From: Inquilinus sp052113205
GTDB taxonomy: Bacteria > Pseudomonadota > Alphaproteobacteria > DSM-16000 > Inquilinaceae
Length of the DNA stretch: 64,000 nt
Direction: 5' to 3'
Assembly: GCF_052113205.1 (NCBI RefSeq)
Contig: NZ_JBFRCU010000008.1
Coordinates: forward strand, 62,001-126,000
Shown here: piece by piece, positions 26,871 to 34,544 of the stretch
Position numbering within the stretch: position 1 is the stretch's first letter
Layout: every line of letters begins with the position of its first letter
Translations under genes and position numbers: made by a program
Notes under the pieces: model-generated
What the model was told of the DNA's origin: nothing
Seen by the model: only the letters and a program-made list of their open reading frames with translations
Databases searched by the model: none

Positions 26871-28541
26871 CTATTTCGCGTTCTGGCAAAAAACTTTTGT
26901 GACGTCTCGGAGTTTGGTCTCAAGCGTCATGAATGGCAGTTTTTCACCGGCGAAAAGCTCATCCACACGGTCGGCCAGCTCTTCCCGGTCGATCCGGTAG
27001 GCGCGGTCGATCGCCGATATCCAAAGTCTCATCTTGCCGTCATCGATGTCCTCGAAACTGAGACATTGGCCGCAGCCCGGAGGTGGCGAATGGGTCCAGA
27101 ATTCGGCCACGGATTCTCGCAGCTTCGTCCTGGAGTCACGCGCATTCGTTGAAGGCTTGGTGTCCTCGTAGATAAAGAAGACCTGGAAATTGGCCCTGCC
27201 GGCGTTGACCAGCGGCGCGCACAGTCGGCCAACTTCAGTCACGATCAATCGTTGCCGTTCGGCGTCGAATTTGTCGAATGTCTGCTCGATGACGAAGACC
27301 GTGCCCTGGTGCGGCACGATCTCGCGTTCGATTTCCCGAACGATCTTGGCGGCCGCCTCTGTCGGGGGCAACCGCGCGTCCAACGTGGCCGAAGCGTCCC
27401 GCCAGCCATTCTCGCTCCAGCCCACGTTGAGAAAGCGGGAAAGCCGGTCCTCGAACTCGGGGCGCGTCAGTCTTTCGAAGGCAAGGCTCGCTTCGCGCAG
27501 GCGTGTCATGAAAAACTCTGGGCCGTCGACCGAGCGGCAGGCAATCGCATGCACCAGGCTCTTTTGGGTATCTCGCGAATCGATGATGTTCCGTTCGGGA
27601 TCGTCCCGATCAAGCAACGCCATGGCCCGCTTGTGCCGACGCCTCAGCGCATCCTGGGTGAGCGCTTCATTGCTTGTGCCCAACTTGACCCTGACCGGCG
27701 CTTCCCTGGGTGGCCGCATCTCGTTGTAGATCGATTGGTCCTCTAATAGGGAGATCTGTGCCGCGATGGCGCCGAGCGGGATCGCGCGCTGGCCGGGCGG
27801 CAAAGGTTTCTGCTCTGATCCAAGATTGCCCAGTTCTGACCCCGGATCGCCGGCATGGTGCAAGGCGACCGGCTCCAGATTGTTGCCATAGCAGATTGCG
27901 CCTGACGAACCATGCCTTGTAATCGCATCATGCGTGACGCGAAGCCAGCCGACATCGATCGAAACGATCTTTCCCAGCGTCAAATCTAACGGCTCGCTTC
28001 CAAAGCGATTGTCCGTGTAGCCGCAAGGGTGATGGAAGATGCTGATGTTTGCGTTTTTCGCAGGAAGCGTCTCAGGCGCCGGTAGGATAAGCCAGCCCCG
28101 TTTTGCGGGTCGCGTGCCGTCGGGCCAGCCTGCGGGATTGCCCGGTGGCAGGGGCTTGTCCCCGATCTTTTCGGCGAGCCGGATCACCGCATAGTCGAGG
28201 TGTCCCGGATTTGGCGCCTGGTCGATGTTGAGGTCGCGCTTTGCGTAGGGGGACCGTGTGACCAGCCATTCCGCCGCCAGCCCCACCCGGCTGCCGGTGT
28301 CTTTGCTGAAATAGTCGAAGCGGACGCGTGCGTCGGCAAGGCGCCGCGGCTCTCGCTCCAGCTTTTGCACGACGTGGAAATTTGTCAGCACGAGATCTGG
28401 GCCGATCAATGCTCCTGTGCCGTAGACGCCGGCGAAATCCTCGAGCGCACAGGTCCAACTCCTGCGTTCCGCCAGCAATTTCGCGTCGTTCGCCAAACCC
28501 GCCCCCGCTTGACTTGGCGCAAATTGCCCTGATCGGACCAA
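26871..28541 (-). CDS. Trypsin-like serine protease with a long C-terminal (STAND/P-loop-like) domain
   Basis: About 556 residues. The trypsin-like domain has His56 (TNFHVVQKL), Asp116 (LDYAVIRL) and Ser213 in HGSSGAICY, where the usual GDSG is GSSG. Residues about 300-556 form an alpha/beta domain (FVIEQTFDKFDAERQRL, FQVFFIYEDTKP) without an intact Walker A, similar in feel to the inactive STAND-type domains coupled to proteases in NTP-dependent conflict systems. This assignment is tentative. The frame is closed by a stop three codons before TTG 28541, so the start is TTG 28541 or a later non-ATG codon. No signal peptide. It is 12 bases upstream of moxR. Confidence 0.75.
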   Translation of the reverse strand: MVRSGQFAPSQAGAGLANDAKLLAERRSWTCALEDFAGVYGTGALIGPDLVLTNFHVVQKLEREPRRLADARVRFDYFSKDTGSRVGLAAEWLVTRSPYAKRDLNIDQAPNPGHLDYAVIRLAEKIGDKPLPPGNPAGWPDGTRPAKRGWLILPAPETLPAKNANISIFHHPCGYTDNRFGSEPLDLTLGKIVSIDVGWLRVTHDAITRHGSSGAICYGNNLEPVALHHAGDPGSELGNLGSEQKPLPPGQRAIPLGAIAAQISLLEDQSIYNEMRPPREAPVRVKLGTSNEALTQDALRRRHKRAMALLDRDDPERNIIDSRDTQKSLVHAIACRSVDGPEFFMTRLREASLAFERLTRPEFEDRLSRFLNVGWSENGWRDASATLDARLPPTEAAAKIVREIEREIVPHQGTVFVIEQTFDKFDAERQRLIVTEVGRLCAPLVNAGRANFQVFFIYEDTKPSTNARDSRTKLRESVAEFWTHSPPPGCGQCLSFEDIDDGKMRLWISAIDRAYRIDREELADRVDELFAGEKLPFMTLETKLRDVTKVFCQNAK

Positions 28542-28742
28542 TCGCGCCTAAAGGCTCCATGCCACGGAAACACGCTAGATATCTGGTAGTGAAGGAATCC
28601 AGAAAGTGAGGTGGTTCAGATGCGTATTCTTGTACAGAGCCCAAAGAGCTGATCGATGCGATGCGCCCGCCTCGACGACGGGCATCCTGTAGCCGGGCCA
28701 GGCGGCCTTCCGATCGAGCCATGCGGCCCGAGCCATCATGGC

Positions 28743-29867
28743 TCAGGCAGCCGGTTTCAGCCGATCGTCTGTGATGTTCTTGACCAGCGCTTTGTAACGC
28801 TCCTCCATCCCTTTCCGTTGCGCATCGCCGTCGGGAAGGTTCGAAAGCCTTTTCTTCAAGGCATCCGCCTCAAGCCGGTACTTGGAGTCGGATAGGAGCT
28901 TGAGCCCATCCAGGACCGCCTCCACCGATGCGTCGCCGCCGTCGCGCATGTTGAAGAAGCGCTTCAATACCGCTGCGCTCGCCACCGTTGGTGCGAACCC
29001 TTCAAGCTTCGGCCGCTCAGCACCATCGAGGCTGATGACCGCGTAGGGTTCGTCTCCCTGATACGGCTTTCCAGTCGCGTCAACCAGCCCACGCTTGGGG
29101 TCGAACCTGAGCCCGGTCGGATTGAAATTGGCTGACGCCAAGACTCGAAAATCGGCTGTGGGGAGCTCCCTTCCCGGTATATTGAAGTCGAGAGTCTCGT
29201 CGAAGGAGAAGGCGGGTTTGCCGTCGAACAGCGCGTCCGCCAGCCCGCCTGCGAGCTTCGTCACCGCACTCGCGGTCATAAGGTAGCCCGCCCAAGGCAG
29301 AAACAGCGGGATTCCCGCCGCAGCAAGCAGTGCGTCGCCCACCTTGTCGACAAGCTGTTCAGGAAAGTTGTCGAACGCGCATTCGATCGTGATCGTCTGA
29401 GAATCGGTGACGACCGCCGATTGGTAAGAGACAAGGGGAGTTCCGGCCTCGAAAGCAGATGAGGTAATGCTGCTGCGGGATTCGACGTTCTGTTTCAAAA
29501 AATTGATTGCCCGAGACGAGGCGGCGAAGACAGCATAGTCCTTGACGCCGGTTACGACTGCCAAATCTTTCGATCCGCCGAACAGTCCGGCGCGCGGATA
29601 CTTTCCGGTGTAGATATGAGAGATCAAGATGGCGAGTGGTTTGTTGAGGCCGACCGACGTAAATAGACCGGTCTGCGTAGATTCGCCGATTGGCGTAAAT
29701 CTTGGCGCGAGCGAACTATCAGTATTTACAACGTCATCAAAGCCGACTGTCCGCGCTGACGGCAATGTAATGCTTTCGCCAGACACTAATTCATCAAGCT
29801 GTACCGCTTGCTCGATGAACCGGCTCTTCGGGATTAATTCACCACCGAGCACGTGAAATTGAGTCAT
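28743..29867 (-). CDS. Unknown protein, first gene of the leftward peptidase unit
   Basis: A 374-residue protein I do not recognise. The N-terminal half is beta-rich and polar; one hydrophobic stretch near residues 185-210 (ALLAAAGIPLFLPWAGYLMTA) could insert in a membrane; the C-terminal 80 residues are charged and helical (ALKKRLSNLPDGDAQRKGME). ATG 29867 is preferred over GTG 29870 because GAGGAA lies at proper spacing. A 201-base gap separates it from the trypsin-like gene, and AT-rich DNA upstream suggests the promoter of the leftward set is here. It might be a substrate or effector released by the proteases, but that is only a guess. Confidence 0.6.
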   Translation of the reverse strand: MTQFHVLGGELIPKSRFIEQAVQLDELVSGESITLPSARTVGFDDVVNTDSSLAPRFTPIGESTQTGLFTSVGLNKPLAILISHIYTGKYPRAGLFGGSKDLAVVTGVKDYAVFAASSRAINFLKQNVESRSSITSSAFEAGTPLVSYQSAVVTDSQTITIECAFDNFPEQLVDKVGDALLAAAGIPLFLPWAGYLMTASAVTKLAGGLADALFDGKPAFSFDETLDFNIPGRELPTADFRVLASANFNPTGLRFDPKRGLVDATGKPYQGDEPYAVISLDGAERPKLEGFAPTVASAAVLKRFFNMRDGGDASVEAVLDGLKLLSDSKYRLEADALKKRLSNLPDGDAQRKGMEERYKALVKNITDDRLKPAA

Positions 29868-30139
29868 CACTTCCTCACGGGCACAAATTTTGGATGTCTA
29901 GAAATTTTAAGATACAAATCATCTCGAAGCGCGTTGGCCTAGCGCGGATTAAACGAGATTATCTAAGGATTTATTGTCTCGATTGGCCTTTTTTCATCTG
30001 GGAGCGTCAGTATTTTTTCCTAATCCGTAGAGTGTCCCTAACTATAGGCCTAGGGGCGATTTGGCGCAATCCTCAGAAACTAGAATTGATAGGCCCGATG
30101 ATATAGGGAGCCAAGCCCGCCGACGGAAACGGCCGATCC
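29868..30139. other. AT-rich intergenic region, probable promoter of the leftward unit
   Basis: Markedly AT-rich compared with both sides. It would contain the promoter for the leftward genes; no unambiguous -35/-10 pair could be chosen. A 70-codon rightward frame (29894-30106) has no ribosome site and looks accidental. Confidence 0.4.
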
Positions 30140-30302
30140 GGATGTCGCTCAACGGGCACTGCTCCGGCATCCGCTCGGAGTGCCGGCTGTGCGGAGGTGC
30201 ATCTAAGCTTCGCCTACCGGTGGTTCTGCCGGCTCGCCCTGGAGGGCGAGGTTCCGAACCATTCGACCCTTGCGAAGAACGGCAATGGCCGCTTCCGTGA
30301 TG
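30140..30302 (+). pseudogene. Fragment of an IS1182/IS5-type transposase
   Basis: Rightward translation gives HCSGIRSECRLC and, after a one-base shift near 30197, VHLSFAYRWFCRLALEGEVP followed by NHSTLAKNGNGRFRD. This matches the N-terminal DUF772-like region of IS1182/IS5-group transposases (LAYRWFCRLGLE-VPDHSTFSKNR-GRFR). Only about 55 codons remain. The fragment ends where the hipA remnant on the other strand loses similarity, so the insertion probably truncated hipA. Confidence 0.65.
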
Positions 30303-30510
30303 GAGCCGAAAGTCGCCAGTCCGGCAGGCGGGCGAAAGCGCCGCGGGTCAAGGCAAGGGCAGGCTCCAGAGAAAACCGGTCCGGGTCTTGGAGCCATGCA
30401 CCGTCGTACTCGAAAAGGGTGGTCTCCGCGCCTCGAACGCGATTGCTCCTGACCAGTCCAACTGGGCGCGTGCGGCCGTCCAGATCGATATGCACCTCGA
30501 AGTCAGCCAT
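30290..30510 (-). pseudogene. Truncated, frameshifted hipA remnant
   Basis: ATG 30510 overlaps the end of the HipB-like gene, as in intact hipBA pairs. It begins MADFEVHIDLDGRTRPVGLV, continues with TTLFEYDGAWLQDP and FSLEPALALTRGAFA, then needs a frameshift near 30330-30345 to continue PPAGLATFGSITEA. This is the HipA_N domain start (normally followed by PDRWGR). The kinase domain is missing; an IS-type transposase fragment lies exactly at the break. Non-functional. Confidence 0.7.
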
Positions 30511-30838
30511 CGCGGGAGTTTCCGGCCGACCGCTTGAGATGGACATGCTTGGGCAGGTCGGCGTTGGCCAGCGCCTGTCCGACGGGGTCGTTGCTGATGT
30601 CGGCGACATTGCTCAGACCGTCGAGCAGGCCGAGCGCTTGAAGGACTCCGGCATAGATGCCGATGCTGACGTTGGTGTCCCCAGCCTCGACCCTTTGCAA
30701 GGTCGAGCGGGATGTGAAGGCGCGCTCGGCCACGACCGCCATCGGCAGCCGCCGGCGTCGACGGGCATCGTGGATGTCCGCCCCGAGTTTGCGCAATGCG
30801 CGCCGCACCGCAGCAGGAGGATTGTGAGGGGTAGGCAA
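30503..30838 (-). CDS. HipB-like XRE-family regulator (orphan)
   Basis: A 111-residue helix-turn-helix protein: LGADIHDARRRRRLPMAVVA then ERAFTSRSTLQRVEAGDTNVSIG, the same layout as the HipB-like protein at 5439 but clearly divergent. The start is TTG 30838 with AAAGGTGA upstream. Its hipA partner is truncated, so it may survive as an orphan repressor, possibly able to bind related operators. The bases 30839-31025 show no further gene. Confidence 0.65.
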   Translation of the reverse strand: MPTPHNPPAAVRRALRKLGADIHDARRRRRLPMAVVAERAFTSRSTLQRVEAGDTNVSIGIYAGVLQALGLLDGLSNVADISNDPVGQALANADLPKHVHLKRSAGNSRDG

Positions 30839-31025
30839 TTGTCACCTTTGCGCTACTGATTGGCTGATTATGTAGCACGAAGATCACAATTTTCTCTGCG
30901 GAGGCGCGGGTGCCCTTCTGGCGGCGTTCCGTTAGAATCGGACTTCGACTGAACCTGCTTCGCAGACGAGAGCGTGACGAGGAGGCACGATCGGATTCGC
31001 AACCGTCCTCCTCGCTCTGCACCCC

Positions 31026-31230
31026 CTACAAAGGGACCGGCATCACCGTCTTTGTCCGGAGTGGTTTGGCTTCCTGTGTCGACATCACCTGCCCACCATC
31101 GATAAGTCGCGCAATCTCCGCGGAAACCTGATCGGCTGCGATGACGAGCGCCGTGTCGAGATGAACATATCGTTGGGTGACGCGGCACGGCGCATGCCCC
31201 CGGGAGGCCCGAGATCGTCAACTCGCTGAA
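31026..31230 (-). pseudogene. Duplicate of the integrase 3' end
   Basis: This stretch matches 32814-33017, the last 68 codons of the intact integrase, at roughly 85% identity by eye (for example the shared block GTGTCGACATCACCTGCCC). One extra base in the run near 31197-31202 breaks the frame. Similarity extends a little past the stop codon (CGCAACC...CTCGCTC...TACAAAGGGA). It is a remnant of a related integrase rather than a recent copy, and forms a direct repeat flanking the Fic gene. Confidence 0.8.
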
Positions 31231-31257
31231 TCCGATTGCTCGTCGGTCTTGTCGTCT

Positions 31258-32433
31258 TCAGCCTGGACTGTCCAATTCGGTTCCGCTTCGCAAGCGCTCC
31301 ATGTAGGCGCGATAGGCAAAGCTGCGGTCGCGCTTCTTTCCCGTCGTTTCCACAAGGATGTCGGCCTCCACCAGCACTTCGATCGCGCGGGTCGCGGTCG
31401 GTTTGCTCGCATCGATCAGCTTCATGGCGGAGGCGACCGTCACGATCGGATGGCGGGGGAGTTGCTCGAACAATCTCATCGCCGAGACGGAGGCCGACTC
31501 GGCACTGAGGAGCCGAGCCCGGTCCGCGCCGATGAGGTTGAACAGTTCGCGCGCCGAGACGACGGCTTCATTGGAGATCGTGGCGACCCCGTCGAGAAAG
31601 AAGTCGATCCAGCCCTCCCAATCTCCTTCCAATCGCACCAGGTTGAGCCGCCGATAATATTCTTCGCGATGGTGCTTAAAAAACAGGCTGAGATAGAGCA
31701 GCGGAGCCCTCAGGAGCCCCCAATGCTCCAGCAGCAGGGCGATCAGAAGCCGTCCGATGCGCCCGTTGCCGTCGAGGTAGGGGTGAATGGTTTCGAATTG
31801 CACATGCAGGAGGCCGGCCCGCATGAGCTTCGGCAGCGCATCATCCGCATGGATGTATTTCTCGAGTTCGCTGAGGAGCCGAGGGAGCTTGTCCGGTGGC
31901 GGCGGGACATAGACCGCATTCGCCGGTCGGCTGCCCCCAATCCAGTTCTGGCTCCGGCGGACGTCTCCGGGTTGCTTGTTGGCGCCGTGCACGCCGCGCA
32001 TCAACCGCCTGTGTGCCTCGTTCAAGAGCCGCATGGACAATGGGAGGCCACGCTCGGACGCAAGCTGGCCCCGTGCGTAGGCCAGCGCGTCGAGATAGTT
32101 CGTGACTTCCTCAACGTCCGCATTGGGGGCAGGCTGCTCCTCGGCCTCGAAGGCGAGGAGGTCGACCAGCGACGCCTGCGTGCCCTCGATCTGTGATGAG
32201 ATCACCGCCTCCTTGCGAACGAAGGCATAGATGAACCAGTCGAGCGAGGGCACCATCTCGCCCGCCAGGTCGAGACGGAGCAGCGCTTGCTCGGCTTCCC
32301 GGAGGCGATGCTCCAGCGTGCCGCCGATGACGAGCGCTGGACGAGCGGGGGGCAGATCAAATGGGATGAAGGCGTCGACGGTCTCCCCGCCGGCGGTCAC
32401 GTTTTCGTATTGTCCCGTTGTGCGTTTCGGCAT
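31258..32433 (-). CDS. Fic-family protein (predicted AMP-transferase)
   Basis: A 391-residue Fic protein. The catalytic Fic motif is HPYLDGNGRIGRL (His near residue 217), and the N-terminal autoinhibitory helix motif SSQIEGTQASL ((S/T)xxxE(G/N) type, class II) is present near 80-90, so activity is expected to be self-restrained. A C-terminal winged-helix-like region (about 300-390, IVTVASAMKLIDASKPTATRAIEVL) is common in bacterial Fic-DNA-binding proteins. ATG 32433 is preferred; an in-frame GTG at 32490 would add 19 residues. No clear ribosome site is seen for either. It lies between the integrase and its partial duplicate and is probably a cargo gene. Confidence 0.88.
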   Translation of the reverse strand: MPKRTTGQYENVTAGGETVDAFIPFDLPPARPALVIGGTLEHRLREAEQALLRLDLAGEMVPSLDWFIYAFVRKEAVISSQIEGTQASLVDLLAFEAEEQPAPNADVEEVTNYLDALAYARGQLASERGLPLSMRLLNEAHRRLMRGVHGANKQPGDVRRSQNWIGGSRPANAVYVPPPPDKLPRLLSELEKYIHADDALPKLMRAGLLHVQFETIHPYLDGNGRIGRLLIALLLEHWGLLRAPLLYLSLFFKHHREEYYRRLNLVRLEGDWEGWIDFFLDGVATISNEAVVSARELFNLIGADRARLLSAESASVSAMRLFEQLPRHPIVTVASAMKLIDASKPTATRAIEVLVEADILVETTGKKRDRSFAYRAYMERLRSGTELDSPG

Positions 32434-32813
32434 CTGTCGGCAGCTCGACTTGGGGAACGACGTCGTTCCGACGGCTACGGGCAAAGGCACGACGGCGTTC
32501 CCCGCCGGCCTAGTTGGTAACGAATTCTTTACTAACGCCGATCGATAGTCAAGGAATCGTTCCTAGTGGGCTTCGATAGGCACGTTTGCGTTCCATCGAA
32601 GAGGATGCGACTGTCGCGGTCCTTTACGTCCACATCCGCCCCTTGGCCCCGGTAAAGCCACGGGCCAGAATCGATTTCAACACGCGGCACGTCCGCCGTC
32701 ATGTCGGCATCACCGTCCATCGACTGCATTCAGCCTGCTCTGCCCCAAACAGCAACAGGAGGATGCCCTGACGGTGTGTCCGCAACCCTCCCTCTTCCTC
32801 GCTCCGCATCCTT
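32434..32813. other. Intergenic, no supported gene
   Basis: Contains the promoter region of the Fic gene and, near its right end (about 32785-32813), sequence shared with the region just left of the duplicate integrase end at 31026. Short open frames here show no coding character. Confidence 0.4.
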
Positions 32814-34106
32814 CTACAAAGGGATCTGCATCAACGTCTTTGGCCGGAGCAGCTTGGCTTCCTGTGTCGACATCACCTGCCCCCCATCGAGGAGCCGCGT
32901 GATCTCCGCGGAAACCTGATCGGCCGCGATCACGAGTGCCGTGTCGAGATGGACATACCGTTGGGAGACGCCGCGCGGCGCATGCCCCAGGAGCCCCGAG
33001 ATCGTCAGTTCGCTGAAGCCCAATGAGGCGGCGATGCTGGCGAAGGTGTGCCGCAGCGTGTGCGGCGTGATGTCGGTCAGACCAGCCCGCGCGCAGACCC
33101 GATCGAGCACCCGCACGAGCCCGACGAAGTGGCCGTCGCCCCAGTCGGCCGGAAACACGAACGACGAGCCGCTGCGGCCGGCCTGTTCGACGAGACAGGC
33201 GATCGCCGCGTCACCGGCGGCCCGCAGCTGCGGCCCGGACTTGGTGTCGGGGAAGGCGACGCAATTGCCCTCCTGCTCAAGCCACGCCTTGCGCATCCCA
33301 AGCACTTCCATCCGCCGGAAGCCGGTCAGCAGCAGTGCGCGAATGGCGGCGAGGCCCGTCGGGTGCTCGCCCTCGCGCTCCATCTGCGTCATCACCTTCC
33401 CGAGATGCCGGACTTCGCCGGCGCTGAGGCGCCGCTTCAGCCTCTGGGACGCGATCACCCGGACACCGTTGGCCGGGCTCCGGTCAATCAGCCCGAGTCG
33501 ACACGCGTGATTGAGCAGACTTCTGAGCGTGCTGATCGCGCGTGCCGCGGCGCCGGCGCCGCCCGATGTCCGTCCCCCGCGTGCGGCCCGCCGAGAGTGG
33601 GCGGTTTTGCCGGCCGCAATGTCGGCCTGCAGCCGTTCGATGTCGGCGAGTCGGAGATGACTCACGACCCGCGTCCCGATGAGCGGCTTGATGTGCTGCT
33701 CGATGCGACTCCGGTCCCCGGCGACGGAGGACGCCTTGATCGGTCGTCTGTTCCGGCCGAGGAGCCGGCCGGCCTCGGCCTCCGTCAGGTACCAGTCGCA
33801 GATCTCCGCCACGGTCGCGCCCTCGCGGGCGGTGCGACGCTCGGCGGACGGATCCCCGCCGTCGATCACGGTGGCGAGCTTCTTCTGCGCGCGATCGCGG
33901 GCGATCTCCACGGTGAGCACGCCGTACTGGCCGAGGACGTATCGCCGCGTGCGCCGCTCCGCATTGCGGTACTGGATCAGAAACGTCTTCGTGCCGGACG
34001 GTTTCGCCCGCACTCCGAAACCCCTTAGCTCGACGTCCCAGAGGAACACGTCGCCTCGAGCGTCATGTTGCAGTGCATCAACGATTCGCTTGGTCAATTT
34101 CGGCAT
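32814..34106 (-). CDS. Tyrosine recombinase/integrase of the tRNA-Gly-associated island
   Basis: A 430-residue integrase with an N-terminal DUF4102-like arm domain (TKRIVDAL, DVELRGFGVRAKPSGTKTFLIQYR), a core-binding domain around 105-210 and a catalytic domain. Visible residues: Arg in LTGFRRMEVLG (box I), HTLRHTFAS (box II), LLGHA and nucleophile Tyr384 (VSQRYVHLD). All are intact. ATG 34106 yields the full arm domain. Only about 257 bases separate it from the tRNA-Gly 3' fragment, which is therefore its attachment site. GC content is high, like the chromosome. Confidence 0.92.
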   Translation of the reverse strand: MPKLTKRIVDALQHDARGDVFLWDVELRGFGVRAKPSGTKTFLIQYRNAERRTRRYVLGQYGVLTVEIARDRAQKKLATVIDGGDPSAERRTAREGATVAEICDWYLTEAEAGRLLGRNRRPIKASSVAGDRSRIEQHIKPLIGTRVVSHLRLADIERLQADIAAGKTAHSRRAARGGRTSGGAGAAARAISTLRSLLNHACRLGLIDRSPANGVRVIASQRLKRRLSAGEVRHLGKVMTQMEREGEHPTGLAAIRALLLTGFRRMEVLGMRKAWLEQEGNCVAFPDTKSGPQLRAAGDAAIACLVEQAGRSGSSFVFPADWGDGHFVGLVRVLDRVCARAGLTDITPHTLRHTFASIAASLGFSELTISGLLGHAPRGVSQRYVHLDTALVIAADQVSAEITRLLDGGQVMSTQEAKLLRPKTLMQIPL

Positions 34107-34363
34107 CTCGGCTCACCCTTCATCCAGATTTATCGTTTCAGATCAGAGGATTGGTGAGTGGAGGGGGCCGTGCGAAGGCCGATTTGCTTCCCCACGCAGG
34201 TGCAGCATGAGCGGGGAAGCAGGGGGGAAGCAGTTGGACGGAAATCAGCGGCTTTTCTAGCGTAGCCCCGGCGGCTGGTCTGTCAACGTAAGTGGCTGAT
34301 CTGTTGCGGCTTTTCGCATTCTGGCGTATAAAGACAAGGAACGGCGAAAACGGCCTGGACGCG

Positions 34364-34408
34364 TTGCCAAGGTTGGGGTCGAGGGTTCGAATCCCTTCGC
34401 CCGCTCCA
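34364..34408 (+). tRNA. 3' half of tRNA-Gly(GCC), island attachment-site footprint (truncated, not functional)
   Basis: From the anticodon loop TTGCCAA (anticodon GCC at 34366-34368) through the 3' anticodon arm GGTTG, the T-arm with loop TTCGAAT, the acceptor strand CGCCCGC, the discriminator T and CCA (34406-34408), this is tRNA-Gly. Upstream bases cannot pair with the anticodon stem or the acceptor strand (GCGGGCG is absent), so only the 3' half is present. It is the displaced end left by integration, next to the integrase. Between 34107 and 34363 and between 34409 and 34544 I see nothing else. Confidence 0.85.
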
Positions 34409-34544
34409 GTTTCTCAGAACATCAGCTTCCAAATATCATGGCCGGTCCGGCCTCTGGCGCCGGACGCCACGGTGGCGCGCCTCAGGCTTTCCGCGAGCCG
34501 ACGCCTCCAGCCAGGAGGCCTTGCGCTGGACCAGCCGTCACCTG

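Noticed and set aside
18368..29867. Calling the leftward unit a type VII secretion (mycosin) or Bam-type export locus
   Set aside because: Although a subtilisin and membrane proteins are present, no EccC-type ATPase, WXG100 proteins or outer-membrane barrel is seen.
29894..30106. A 70-codon plus-strand frame in the AT-rich gap
   Set aside because: No ribosome site and it would cross the probable promoter of the leftward protease unit.
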